Notes under the pieces: generated by a model
What the model was told of the DNA's origin: nothing
What the model saw: only the letters and a program-made list of their open reading frames with translations
Database searches by the model: none
Shown: positions 17,642 through 26,155 of the stretch, piece by piece
Position numbering within the stretch: position 1 is the first letter of the stretch
Layout: every line of letters begins with the position of its first letter
Position numbers and translations under genes: made by a program
Origin: Falsiroseomonas sp051433165
GTDB lineage: Bacteria; Pseudomonadota; Alphaproteobacteria; Acetobacterales; Acetobacteraceae
DNA: 64,000 nucleotides
Direction: 5' to 3'
Assembly: GCF_051433165.1 (NCBI RefSeq)
Contig: NZ_JBHMFS010000007.1
Location: 159,080 to 223,079, forward strand

Positions 17642-18538
17642 ATGGCCGAATCCCTTCGCGTACAACCCGACCCGACGGACCCACGCCTCACACGGCGCGT
17701 GACCGGCCTCGACCACACCGGCCAGGCCATCGAGACCAGCGTGACGGTGGAACGACCGCTGACGCTGTATCTGAACGGGCAGGAGATCGTCACCATGATG
17801 ACGATCCTGGACCGACCGGAGGACCTCGCAATTGGCTACCTGCTGAACCAGGGCATGCTGCGCCGGGCGGATCACGTCACTGGCGTGGAGTATGACGAGG
17901 ACCTCCAGGTCGTGGTGGTCCGCACCGAGGCGAAGACGGATTTCGAGGCCAAGCTGCGCAAGAAGACGCTGACCTCCGGTTGTGCCCAGGGCACCGCCTT
18001 TGGCGATCTGATGGAGGATTTCGCCGGGGTGCGGCTGCCGGAAGCAGCGCGGCTGCACACCTCCTGGCTGTACCGCCTGCTGCACCGCATCAACACGCTG
18101 CCGAGCCTGTACCTGGAGGCCGGCGCCATCCATGGCTGCGCGCTGTGCCGGGAGGATCAGCCGATCGTCTACATGGAAGACGTCGGCCGCCACAATGCCG
18201 TGGACAAGATCGCCGGCTGGATGTTCCGGGAGAATGAAGCGCCCGAGGACAAGATCTTCTACACCACCGGTCGCCTGACCTCGGAGATGGTGATCAAGAC
18301 CGTCCGCATGGGCATCCCCATCCTGCTGTCCCGCTCCGGCTTCACCGCCTGGGGGGTGGAACTGGCGCGGGAGGCGAACCTGACCCTGATCGGCCGCTGC
18401 AAGGGCAAGCGCTTCGTGGCGCTGGCCGGTGAACAGCGCCTGGTGTTCGACGCGGACCTCACCCATGTGCCGGAGGAATCGGCAAAGCACTGGCGCAAGA
18501 ACAGCGCCGAGGCGATGGGCTCCGCCGATGCGGAATGA
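17642..18538 (+). CDS. fdhD: formate dehydrogenase accessory sulfurtransferase FdhD
   Basis: Delivers sulfur from a cysteine desulfurase to the molybdenum cofactor of formate dehydrogenase. 298 residues. The family core is clear: EIVTMMTILDRPEDLAIGYL, the active-site loop LTSGCAQGTAFGD, and GAIHGCALC followed by VYMEDVGRHNAVDKIAG. The first loop has one Cys where the Escherichia coli protein has a Cys-x-x-Cys pair, while a Cys-x-x-Cys lies later at HGCALC. The ATG at 17642 gives the normal length; its ribosome site is weak. mobA overlaps its 3' end by 11 bases, so the two are translationally linked. Confidence 0.93.
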   Translation: MAESLRVQPDPTDPRLTRRVTGLDHTGQAIETSVTVERPLTLYLNGQEIVTMMTILDRPEDLAIGYLLNQGMLRRADHVTGVEYDEDLQVVVVRTEAKTDFEAKLRKKTLTSGCAQGTAFGDLMEDFAGVRLPEAARLHTSWLYRLLHRINTLPSLYLEAGAIHGCALCREDQPIVYMEDVGRHNAVDKIAGWMFRENEAPEDKIFYTTGRLTSEMVIKTVRMGIPILLSRSGFTAWGVELAREANLTLIGRCKGKRFVALAGEQRLVFDADLTHVPEESAKHWRKNSAEAMGSADAE

Positions 18539-19154
18539 AACACTCGCCGTGGTGCTGGCCGGTGGGCTGGCGCGGCGCATGGGCGGTGGCGACAAGCCGC
18601 TGCGGCTGCTCGCCGGGCGCCCGCTGCTGGACCATGTGCTGGAACGGCTGCTGCCACAGGTGGCGGCCACCATCCTGAACGCCAATGGCGACCCGGCGCG
18701 CTTTGCCGCCTGGGGCCTGCCCGTGGTCGCGGATGGCATGCCCGACCACCCCGGCCCGCTCGCCGGCATCCTGGCCGCGCTGGATTGGGCGGCGGAGGCA
18801 CGGCTCGATTGCGCCTGGGTGGTCTCCGTCCCCGGCGATTCGCCGCTGATTCCGGACGATTTGGTGGCGCGGTTGCATGCCGTGCGCGAGGCGGCGGGGG
18901 TGCCACTGGCCTGTGCCCGCTCCGACGGCCAGACCCACCCGCCGATCGGCCTGTGGCCGGTGGCGTTGCGCCATGATCTGCGTGCAGCGCTGGCGGCAGG
19001 GGAACGCAAAATCGACCGCTGGACGGCGCGCCACGGCATCGCCCATGCCGATTGGCCCACCCAGCCGATCGACCCCTTCTTCAATGCAAATGCCCCGGAA
19101 GACCTGGCGGAGGCCGAGGCGCTGCTGGCGGCCCTTGCAACCGACCGTCGCTGA
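18528..19154 (+). CDS. mobA: molybdenum cofactor guanylyltransferase
   Basis: Joins GMP to molybdopterin to make the bis-MGD cofactor used by formate dehydrogenase. 208 residues. The nucleotide-binding head LAVVLAGGLARRMGGGDKPL is at residues 5-24, the SVPGDSPLIP metal-binding segment lies near residue 100, and FFNANAPEDLAEAE closes the protein, all typical of MobA. The ATG at 18528 starts inside the last codons of fdhD (11-base overlap). Part of the formate dehydrogenase island. Confidence 0.94.
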   Translation: MRNETLAVVLAGGLARRMGGGDKPLRLLAGRPLLDHVLERLLPQVAATILNANGDPARFAAWGLPVVADGMPDHPGPLAGILAALDWAAEARLDCAWVVSVPGDSPLIPDDLVARLHAVREAAGVPLACARSDGQTHPPIGLWPVALRHDLRAALAAGERKIDRWTARHGIAHADWPTQPIDPFFNANAPEDLAEAEALLAALATDRR

Positions 19155-19210
19155 TCCGATACAGAAGCGGTGCGTCACACAACGATGCGCCATACCGGGA
19201 AGCAAATCCG

Positions 19211-19336
19211 ATGAAGTCCGTCCTGTTCGGCTCGCTCGCCGCCATCATCCTGGCCATCGGCGCCTATGTGGTGCTCGACCGCAACTTCCAGCAGACCGCC
19301 GAGCAGCGCCACACGACACAGGGCGTGCGGCTGTAG
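19211..19336 (+). CDS. 41-residue single-span membrane peptide
   Basis: Short frame MKSVLFGSLAAIILAIGAYVVLDRN plus a polar tail QQTAEQRHTTQGVRL. One membrane segment (about residues 4-22) is followed by a soluble C-terminal tail. A GGGAAG stretch lies about 9 bases upstream of the ATG. It follows mobA by 56 bases on the same strand and converges on moeA with a 6-base gap. The clear hydrophobic design and start make it likely real; function unknown. A link to formate dehydrogenase is inferred only from position. Confidence 0.65.
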   Translation: MKSVLFGSLAAIILAIGAYVVLDRNFQQTAEQRHTTQGVRL

Positions 19337-19342
19337 GCTGGT

Positions 19343-20590
19343 TCAGAATACGCCGCGGAAGGGCAGCACGGCGATCCGGTCGCCGGGGCTGACGGTGGTG
19401 ACTTCCTCGGGCAATTCGGCCAGCGCGTCGGATTGCGTCAGCGAGGTCAGCAGCCCCGCCCCCTCGCGGGCGAATTTTTCGGCCCGCGGCAGGCCGCTAC
19501 CGGGGATCAGGCGCACCCGCACATATTCCCGCCGCCCCTCCTTCTTGCGATAGGCGAAGGCGGCTTCCGCTGGGAAGCGCGGCAGGGGCTCGGGCAGCGC
19601 CCCGGCCAGACGCAGCACCAGCGGCCGGGCCAGATGCAGGAAGGTGACCACGGCCGCCACCGGGTTGCCGGGCAGTCCCACCACCGGCGTGCCGCCAATG
19701 ACCCCCATGGCCGCCGGGCGGCCCGGCTTGATCGCGAGCCGCCAGAACACCAGCCGCCCGCCCTGGTCGATCGCCGCCTTCACATGGTCGGCCTCCCCGG
19801 TCGAGACGCCACCCGAGGTCAGCAGCAGGTCATGCGTCGCCGCGGCGCCGGCGAGGGCGGCGGCGGTGGCATCCGCCCGGTCGGGCAGGATACCGAGGTC
19901 CCGCGCCTCCACCGGCAGCCCGGCCAGCAGCGCAAGCAGGGTGAAGCGGTTCGAATCATAGGTCTGTGCGGCGGCCAGCGGCGTGCCCGGCTCCGCCAGT
20001 TCATCCCCGGTGGAGAAGACGCCGACCCGCACCCGCCGCCGCACGGACAGGCTGGTGAGGCCGAGCGCCGCGGCCAGGCCGATATCCTGCGGCAGCAGCC
20101 GGCGACCGGCCTCCAGCGCCACCGCGCCCTGCGCCACATCCTCCCCGGCCGGGCGGCAATTGGCGCCGCGCTTTAGCCCGGGCGCCAGCAGCACCGCGCC
20201 GTCTTCCTCCCGCGCATCCTCCTGCATCATCACCGTATCGGCGCCAGCCGGCATCGGCGCGCCGGTGAAGATGCGGATGGCGGTGCCGGGGGTGATGCCG
20301 CCGCTTTCCTGGCCGGCCTGCAAGCGGGCCACGACCGGAAGCCGCGTCTCGCCTGACGCGGCCAGGTCGGCATGGCGGAAGGCATAGCCATCGACGGCGG
20401 AATTGAAGAAGGGGGGCAGCGGCAGCGGCGCGCGCAGATCCCCGGCCAGCACCCGGCCCAGCGCGTGCAACAGCGCGGCCGGTTCCGCCCCCGGCAGTGG
20501 CGGCACCCGCTCCGCGATCAGCGCCTGCGCCGCGTCCACGGACATCAGCTTGCCGCCGAAGGCGAAGCAATCGTCGCTGAGTTGCGCCAT
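19343..20590 (-). CDS. moeA: molybdopterin molybdenumtransferase
   Basis: Inserts molybdate into adenylated molybdopterin. 415 residues. N-terminal LLHALGRVLAGDLRAPLPLPPFFNSAVDGYAF is the family signature. The central domain has IFTGAPMPAGADTVMMQED and VGVFSTGDEL. The MoCF-binding segment LLTSGGVSTGEADHVK and VVGLPGNPVAAVVTF follow, and the C-terminal beta domain is complete. It is the distal gene on the minus strand after mobB (12-base gap). Confidence 0.95.
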   Translation of the reverse strand: MAQLSDDCFAFGGKLMSVDAAQALIAERVPPLPGAEPAALLHALGRVLAGDLRAPLPLPPFFNSAVDGYAFRHADLAASGETRLPVVARLQAGQESGGITPGTAIRIFTGAPMPAGADTVMMQEDAREEDGAVLLAPGLKRGANCRPAGEDVAQGAVALEAGRRLLPQDIGLAAALGLTSLSVRRRVRVGVFSTGDELAEPGTPLAAAQTYDSNRFTLLALLAGLPVEARDLGILPDRADATAAALAGAAATHDLLLTSGGVSTGEADHVKAAIDQGGRLVFWRLAIKPGRPAAMGVIGGTPVVGLPGNPVAAVVTFLHLARPLVLRLAGALPEPLPRFPAEAAFAYRKKEGRREYVRVRLIPGSGLPRAEKFAREGAGLLTSLTQSDALAELPEEVTTVSPGDRIAVLPFRGVF

Positions 20591-20602
20591 GCCCGCCTCC
20601 CC

Positions 20603-21106
20603 TCACCCGCGCAGCGGAATGGCGCGCGCCAGCATCAGATCGGCGATGGCACCGATATCGTCCAGATGCAGATGTGGCAGCGTGCGGGAAGGTGGCGCGA
20701 CATCGGCGGCGATGCCGATGATGGCGGGGTCGTCCGGGTGCAGCCAGGGCTTGGCGTTGGTGGCGCGGAACACCTCGATCTTCGGATGCGGGTCGCGCTT
20801 GAAGCCCTCGATGATCACCAGATCCACCGGATCGAAACGGGCCAGCAGCTCCGCCAGCGTGGCTTCCGGCGTGCCGCGCAGCTCCGTCATCAGCGCCCAG
20901 CGGCGGGCGGAGGAAACCAGCACCTGGCGCGCGCCCGCCTGCCGATGCGCGTGGCTGTCCTTGCCCGGACGGTCGACGTCGAACTCATGATGCGCGTGCT
21001 TGAGGGTGGAGACCGCCACGCCACGGGATGCGAGCTCCGGGATCAGGCGCGTCAGCAGCGTGGTCTTGCCGGAGCCGCTCCAGCCGGCCAGTCCGATCAG
21101 GCGCAA
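20603..21106 (-). CDS. mobB: molybdopterin-guanine dinucleotide biosynthesis protein MobB
   Basis: GTP-binding partner of MobA, 167 residues. The P-loop GWSGSGKTTLL lies at residues 8-18; STLKHAHHEFDVDRPGKDS and LVIIEGFKRDPHPKIE are diagnostic. The start is a TTG at 21106, matching the family opening RLIGLAGWSGSGKTT; no in-frame ATG precedes it. A strong hairpin separates it from fdhC upstream, so moeA-mobB may depend on read-through or an own promoter. Confidence 0.92.
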   Translation of the reverse strand: MRLIGLAGWSGSGKTTLLTRLIPELASRGVAVSTLKHAHHEFDVDRPGKDSHAHRQAGARQVLVSSARRWALMTELRGTPEATLAELLARFDPVDLVIIEGFKRDPHPKIEVFRATNAKPWLHPDDPAIIGIAADVAPPSRTLPHLHLDDIGAIADLMLARAIPLRG

Positions 21107-21131
21107 GGTCAGGGCATCCTGGAAATGAGAA

Positions 21132-21162
21132 GGGCCGGCCGTGGCTTCACCACGGCCGGCCC
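21132..21162 (-). terminator. strong hairpin after fdhC
   Basis: Perfect 13-base arms GGGCCGGCCGTGG (21132-21144) and CCACGGCCGGCCC (21150-21162) enclose a 5-base loop. On the minus strand it lies 24 bases past the fdhC stop and is followed by TTCTCATTT, a weak U tract. It probably attenuates transcription between fdhABC and mobB-moeA. Confidence 0.65.
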
Positions 21163-21185
21163 CGTCAGGGCAAGTGGGGCGTGTC

Positions 21186-22385
21186 TCAGTCCGCGCCGAG
21201 CGGGCGGGCGCCCGCGGGGCCGGCCACGGTGGTGCGCGCCTTCTCCAGCTCCTCCTCCACCCACAGGGAATGGTGTTCCTTCGCCCAGTTCAGGTCCACC
21301 TGGCCGGAGCCCATGGCATCGAAGGCGCCCTTCATGCCGATGGAGCCGATATAGATGTGGCCCAGCATCACGGCGATCATCAGGACGGACAGGATGCCGT
21401 GCACGGTGTGCGCCAACTGCTGGCCGGACATGTCGGTGACCGCGAAGGGGAAGATCAGCACATAGCCGGAGATGGCAACCACCGTGCCGCCCAGGACCGT
21501 GATCCAGAACACCAGTTTCTGGCCAGCATTGAAGCGCGCCGCATCCGGGTGCCCCTTGCCTATGAAGCCGCCGCCCGCCTTCAGCCAGACCAGATCCAGC
21601 CTGTTCGGGACGTTGTCCCTCACCCAGACCAGGAACATCAGGACGATGCCGAGGGTGAAGGGGAAGGCCAGGTAGTTGTGCGCGATCTTGCCCCACAGGC
21701 TGATCGCGGTGAACGCCTCCGGCCCGATGATCGGCAGCAGCAGGAAACGACCGAAGGTGAGGTTCAGGCCGGACAGGGCCAGCACGATGAAGCTGCTCGC
21801 CGTCATCCAATGCGCCACCCGCTCGAACAGGTTGAAGCGCTGAATGGTGCGGCCGGCGGGGCCGGCCTCCACGGTCATGCGGCCCTTGGCCAGGAAGAAG
21901 ATCACCAGGATCGCCAGCATGCCGAGCACGGCGACACCGCCGACCCAGGTGAGCGTGCGGTTGTGGAAGTCGCGCCATTCCCGCCCCTCGGGCTGGATCA
22001 GCGTGGCGGCCTGGCGGTCCGGGATGGTGATGCGGCCGCCGATACGCTCACCGCGCAGCGCCGCCTGCAGCTCCATCTCCTCGGCCGAGAGTTGGCCGCG
22101 GTCGCTGAAGGGTGCGGGCGTCGGCGGGACGTTGGAGGGCTGGCGCGGCTGCGGATCGGTCACGGCCTCGGCCGCTGGCGACGGCGCCGTGCCGGTGGGC
22201 GTGTCGCCCTGCAGGGTGGTCTCGGGCACCTGCCCGCTGCCCTGGCCGCCGCTGGCGGGGCCGACTTCCGGCACAGGCGCCTGGATTTCGGGGGCGCCGG
22301 GGGGCGGGGCGCCGGGTTGGGTCTGCCCGAAGGCCGGGGCTGCCAGCAGCAGCGCCGCGACCAGGGCGGGGGCGAGGCGGATCAT
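21186..22385 (-). CDS. fdhC: formate dehydrogenase cytochrome b subunit (gamma)
   Basis: Membrane anchor that carries electrons from the iron-sulfur subunit to quinone through b hemes. 399 residues, longer than E. coli FdnI because of a signal peptide (MIRLAPALVAALLLAAPAFG) and a 100-residue Pro/Gln-rich periplasmic head. Membrane segments include WVGGVAVLGMLAILVIFFLA, WMTASSFIVLALSGLNL, FPFTLGIVLMFLVWV, FWITVLGGTVVAISGYVLIF and HGILSVLMIAVMLGHIYIG. Heme-ligand candidates are His in FERVAHWMT, AHNYLAF and AHTVHG. The ATG overlaps the fdhB stop as ATGA. Confidence 0.92.
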   Translation of the reverse strand: MIRLAPALVAALLLAAPAFGQTQPGAPPPGAPEIQAPVPEVGPASGGQGSGQVPETTLQGDTPTGTAPSPAAEAVTDPQPRQPSNVPPTPAPFSDRGQLSAEEMELQAALRGERIGGRITIPDRQAATLIQPEGREWRDFHNRTLTWVGGVAVLGMLAILVIFFLAKGRMTVEAGPAGRTIQRFNLFERVAHWMTASSFIVLALSGLNLTFGRFLLLPIIGPEAFTAISLWGKIAHNYLAFPFTLGIVLMFLVWVRDNVPNRLDLVWLKAGGGFIGKGHPDAARFNAGQKLVFWITVLGGTVVAISGYVLIFPFAVTDMSGQQLAHTVHGILSVLMIAVMLGHIYIGSIGMKGAFDAMGSGQVDLNWAKEHHSLWVEEELEKARTTVAGPAGARPLGAD

Positions 22386-22978
22386 ATCGCCACCGTCTCC
22401 TGATAGGCGGTGCGCCAGCCCCAGGCGCCGGCGCCGTAGCCGCGCTGCTGCACACGCTCGCGGTATATGGTCGCGATCATTTCGCCATCGCCGGCCAGCA
22501 GCGCCTTGGTGCTGCACATCTCGGCACAGAGCGGCAGCTTGCCCTCGGCGATGCGGTTGGAGCCGTACTGGGTATATTCGACGATGGTGTTGTCCTGCTG
22601 CGGCCCACCGGCGCAGTAGGTGCATTTGTCCATCTTGCCGCGGCCACCGAAATTGCCGACGCGCGGATACTGCGGCGCCCCGAACGGGCAGGCGTAGAAG
22701 CAGTAGCCGCAGCCGATGCACAGATCCTTGTCGTGCAGCACGATCGCATCCGCCGTCGTGTAGAAACAACTGACGGGACAGACCGCAGCGCAGGGCGCAT
22801 CGGTGCAGTGCATGCAGGCCATAGAAATCGAACGCTCACCGGGCCGGCCATCATTGATGGTGACGACGCGGCGGCGGTTGATGCCCCAGGGCACCTCGTG
22901 CTCGTTCTTGCAGGCGGTGACGCAGGCGTTGCATTCGATGCAGCGGTCGCTGTCACAGAGGAACTTCATGCGCGCCAT
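22382..22978 (-). CDS. fdhB: formate dehydrogenase iron-sulfur subunit (beta)
   Basis: Ferredoxin-like electron carrier between the molybdenum subunit and cytochrome b. 198 residues. Four cysteine groups for four [4Fe-4S] clusters are visible: CDSDRCIECNACVTACKNEHEVPWG, CMHCTDAPCAAVCP in its own segment, CIGCGYCFYACPFGAPQ, and MDKCTYCAGG with a late Cys near LPLCAEMC. It lacks the C-terminal membrane helix of E. coli FdnH, so anchoring must come from FdhC. The ATG at 22978 lies 2 bases after the fdhA stop. Confidence 0.94.
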   Translation of the reverse strand: MARMKFLCDSDRCIECNACVTACKNEHEVPWGINRRRVVTINDGRPGERSISMACMHCTDAPCAAVCPVSCFYTTADAIVLHDKDLCIGCGYCFYACPFGAPQYPRVGNFGGRGKMDKCTYCAGGPQQDNTIVEYTQYGSNRIAEGKLPLCAEMCSTKALLAGDGEMIATIYRERVQQRGYGAGAWGWRTAYQETVAI

Positions 22979-22980
22979 GA

Positions 22981-25905
22981 TTAGGCACTCCTGATCTGGC
23001 AGAGCGTGACCTTGGTTTCCTGCATGAAGGTCACCGGATCGTAGCCATAGGTGGTCACCGCGTTGACGCTTTCGCCGAGCACGATCGGGTCCGTGCCCTG
23101 CGGATACCTGCTGCGCTGATCCACGCCCTGGAACCAGCCGGCGAAGTGGAAGGGCATCCACGCCACGCCACGGCCGACGCGTTCCGTCACCAGCGCCTTC
23201 ACCCGCACGCGGGCGTTGCTCTCCGGCCCCAGCACCCAGACGTTCTGGCCGTCGCGGATGTTGCGGGTGGCCGCATCCTCCGGGTTGATCTCGACGAACA
23301 TGTCCTGCTGCAGCTCGGCCAGCCACTTGTTGGAGCGGGTTTCCTCGCCGCCACCCTCATATTCGACCAGGCGGCCGGAGGTAAGGATGATGGGGAAGTC
23401 GCCGGCTACCTGATGGCTGCGGTTCTGCACGGAGACACCGAGATGCGGCAGGCGGAAGCCGCGGCGGTCCGGCAGAGTGGGGTATTGCGCGATCAGGTCG
23501 GTGCGCGGCGTGTAGATCGGCTCCCGGTGCACCGGCACCGGGTCGGGCAGGTTCCAGGCCACGGCACGGGCCTTTGCGTTGCCGTAGGGCACGCAGCCAT
23601 GTTCCATGGCAACGCGGATAATGCCGCAGGACAGGTCGGTGGCCCAGGAGAAGCTGCCGCCATTGCTCTCGATCCAGCCGCGCTCCGCCTCGGTCAGTTC
23701 CTCATACCAGCCGAGGCGCTTCAGCACGTCGACGGTGAATTCCGGGTAGCCGTCCTGGATCTCGGAGCCGAGCGAGTAGGACCCCTCCGCCAGCAGCGTC
23801 TTGCCCTCACGCTCCACGCCGAAGCGGGCGCGGAAGGTGCCGCCGCCGTTCTTCACGTGCAGGTTGGTGTTGTACAGGATGTGCGTGCCCGGGTGCTTCA
23901 TCTCCGGCGTGCCCCAGCAGGGCCAGGGCAGCCCGTAGAACTCGCCCTCCACCGGCGTGCCGGGGGCGCCGCGAAGCGTCACCAGGTCGAACTTGTCCTG
24001 GTGTTCCATGTGCAGCTTCAGGCGTTCCGGCGACTGGCCGGAATAGCCGGTGCTGAGCGAGCCGCGGTTGATCTCGCGCAGGATGCTTTCGGCGGTCGGC
24101 GCGTTGTTGCGGATCTCGTAGGGCTTGAACATTTCCGCCTGGATGCGGATCGGCAGCCCCTTGCGTTCCGCCGCGCCATCCAGCGCGCCGGCCAGGCGGT
24201 ACATCAGCTCATAGTCGGTCTTCGATTCGAACAGCGGGGCGACGATACGCGCGCCCCACTGGATGGAGCGGTTGGAGGCGCTGCGGCTGCCATCGCATTC
24301 GAACTGCGTGGTGGCGGGCAGCAGGTAGGTGTTTTCCTTGCGGTCGGCCAGCACGGCGAAGGTGGTGGGGTGCGGGTCGGCGACCACCAGCAGGTCTAGC
24401 GCCTCCAGCCCCTTCACCGCTTCCGGCATGCGGGTGACGGTGTTGCCGCCATGGCCCACCACCAGCATGCCGCGAAGACGGTCGCGCTGCTCGATCTGGT
24501 CCTTTGGCAGCGTCACCGCATCGAAGTAGCGGGTGGTTGGGATGCCGGGCGTGCCCATCATCGCCGGGCTGTCGAAGCGCGGCACCATGTCTTCGTAGCG
24601 CACGTCCCAGACGCGCGACCAATGGCGCCAGGCGCTCTCCGCCAGCCCGTAATAGGCGGGCAGCGTGGTCACATCGAGGCCGAAGTCGGTGGCGCCCTGC
24701 ACGTTGCAATGGCCGCGAAAGATGTTCGCGCCGCCGCCATTGTTGCCGACATTGCCAGTGGCCAGCAGCAGGATGGAGAAGGCGCGCACATTGGCGGTGC
24801 CGACGGTCTTCTGCGTCGCACCCATGCACCAGATCAGCGTGGACGGTTTCTGGGTGGCGAAGGCTTCGGCCACCTTCTTGAGCTGCGGCCCCGGCACGCC
24901 GGTGACGCGCTGCACTTCCTCCGGCGTCCACTTCGCGCATTCGGCGCGGATCTCATCCATGCCGTAGACGCGCTGGGCAATGAACTCCTTGTCCTCCCAG
25001 CCATTGGCGAAGATGTGGTGCAGCATGCCCCAGATGATCGGGATGTCGGTGCCCGGTCGGATGCGGACAAATTCGTTGGCGTGGGCGGCCGTGCGGGTGA
25101 AGCGCGGGTCGATGACGATCAGGTTGGCGCGGTTGCGTTCCTTGCCCGACAGCACGTGCTGAAGCGAAACGGGGTGCGCCTCCGCCGGGTTCCCGCCCAT
25201 GATGATCATGGTCTTGGAATTGCGGATGTCGTTGTAGGAATTGGTCTGCGCGCCGTAGCCCCAGGTGTTCGCCACGCCGGCCACCGTGGTGGAGTGGCAG
25301 ATGCGCGCTTGGTGATCGACGCTGTTCGTGCCCCAGAAGGCCGCGAACTTGCGGAACAGATACGCGCCTTCATTGCTGAACTTGGCGCTGCCCAGCAGGA
25401 ACATGCTGTCCGGCCCGGATTCCTGCCGGATCGTCATCATCTTGTCGGCGATTTCCGTCAATGCGACGTCCCACGACAGGCGCGTCCACTGACCGTTCAC
25501 CAGCTTCATCGGGTATTTCAGGCGCCGGTCGCCATGCACCAATTCGCGGACGGAAGCGCCCTTGGCGCAATGCGTTCCGCGGTTGATCGGGCTGGCCCAG
25601 GTCGGCTCCTGCCCGGTCCAGACGCCGTTCTGCACTTCTGCCGTCACGCTGCAGCCGACGGAGCAATGCGTGCAGATGTTCTTGATGCGCTGCACAGGCT
25701 GGCTGTGGTCCTGCACACCCAGGGCACTACCCGGTGCGGCTTGCGCGCGGGATGCGCCTAGCGAGCCCAGCGCCGCGAGGCCCGCGCCGGCGAAGCCCGC
25801 CTGGCGCAGGAAGCTGCGGCGGTCCAGACCGCCGGAGGAAAGGCCCTGATAGGCGGCGGCAAGACGCTGGCGTGCGGCCTTGCCTTCGGAGCGCTTGATC
25901 AGCAT
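22981..25905 (-). CDS. fdhA: formate dehydrogenase catalytic subunit, cysteine form, Tat-exported
   Basis: Oxidises formate to CO2 at a bis-MGD molybdenum or tungsten site. 974 residues. A twin-arginine signal RRSFLRQAGFAG (about residues 29-40) indicates export by Tat. The N-terminal [4Fe-4S] cluster ligands are Cys78, Cys81, Cys85 and Cys113 (ICTHCSVGC... GTHCAKG). In the active-site motif HQARICHSTTV the selenocysteine of E. coli FdnG is Cys203, followed by His204. GGNPAEAHPVS and the C-terminal NPEDAATRNIRDGQNVW dinucleotide-binding domain are typical. It follows a Tat-signal miniprotein (18-base gap) and precedes fdhB by 2 bases. No UGA codon readthrough is needed. Confidence 0.97.
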   Translation of the reverse strand: MLIKRSEGKAARQRLAAAYQGLSSGGLDRRSFLRQAGFAGAGLAALGSLGASRAQAAPGSALGVQDHSQPVQRIKNICTHCSVGCSVTAEVQNGVWTGQEPTWASPINRGTHCAKGASVRELVHGDRRLKYPMKLVNGQWTRLSWDVALTEIADKMMTIRQESGPDSMFLLGSAKFSNEGAYLFRKFAAFWGTNSVDHQARICHSTTVAGVANTWGYGAQTNSYNDIRNSKTMIIMGGNPAEAHPVSLQHVLSGKERNRANLIVIDPRFTRTAAHANEFVRIRPGTDIPIIWGMLHHIFANGWEDKEFIAQRVYGMDEIRAECAKWTPEEVQRVTGVPGPQLKKVAEAFATQKPSTLIWCMGATQKTVGTANVRAFSILLLATGNVGNNGGGANIFRGHCNVQGATDFGLDVTTLPAYYGLAESAWRHWSRVWDVRYEDMVPRFDSPAMMGTPGIPTTRYFDAVTLPKDQIEQRDRLRGMLVVGHGGNTVTRMPEAVKGLEALDLLVVADPHPTTFAVLADRKENTYLLPATTQFECDGSRSASNRSIQWGARIVAPLFESKTDYELMYRLAGALDGAAERKGLPIRIQAEMFKPYEIRNNAPTAESILREINRGSLSTGYSGQSPERLKLHMEHQDKFDLVTLRGAPGTPVEGEFYGLPWPCWGTPEMKHPGTHILYNTNLHVKNGGGTFRARFGVEREGKTLLAEGSYSLGSEIQDGYPEFTVDVLKRLGWYEELTEAERGWIESNGGSFSWATDLSCGIIRVAMEHGCVPYGNAKARAVAWNLPDPVPVHREPIYTPRTDLIAQYPTLPDRRGFRLPHLGVSVQNRSHQVAGDFPIILTSGRLVEYEGGGEETRSNKWLAELQQDMFVEINPEDAATRNIRDGQNVWVLGPESNARVRVKALVTERVGRGVAWMPFHFAGWFQGVDQRSRYPQGTDPIVLGESVNAVTTYGYDPVTFMQETKVTLCQIRSA

Positions 25906-25923
25906 CTGACTTGCTCCCGATTC

Positions 25924-26139
25924 TTATTCGTAACGGTTCGTACGGTAGAAGGCCTGCACATGGGCCGAATCCGGCTGGTACCGGGCGGCCAGGCGCTGCG
26001 CCTGGTTCTCCTTCCGCGCATCGCGCGACGGCACGGTATCCGCGCGCTGCGCTAGCGCCGGCGTCGCCACCGCCGCACCGAGGCCAAGCGCTTTCAGGAA
26101 ACCGCGACGGACGGGCTTTTCAGCTGCCTGTTCGCTCAT
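25924..26139 (-). CDS. formate dehydrogenase-associated Tat-signal miniprotein
   Basis: 71 residues beginning MSEQAAEKPVRRGFLKALGLG. The twin-arginine motif RRGFLKAL and hydrophobic stretch GLGAAVATPALA form a Tat signal. Only about 40 polar residues remain after cleavage (DTVPSRDARKENQAQR...FYRTNRYE). This fits the family of short Tat-targeted proteins always seen beside Tat-exported formate dehydrogenases. Its role is unknown. It sits between the chaperone gene (16-base gap) and fdhA (18-base gap). Confidence 0.85.
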   Translation of the reverse strand: MSEQAAEKPVRRGFLKALGLGAAVATPALAQRADTVPSRDARKENQAQRLAARYQPDSAHVQAFYRTNRYE

Positions 26140-26155
26140 CTTGGCTCTCCCCAAA

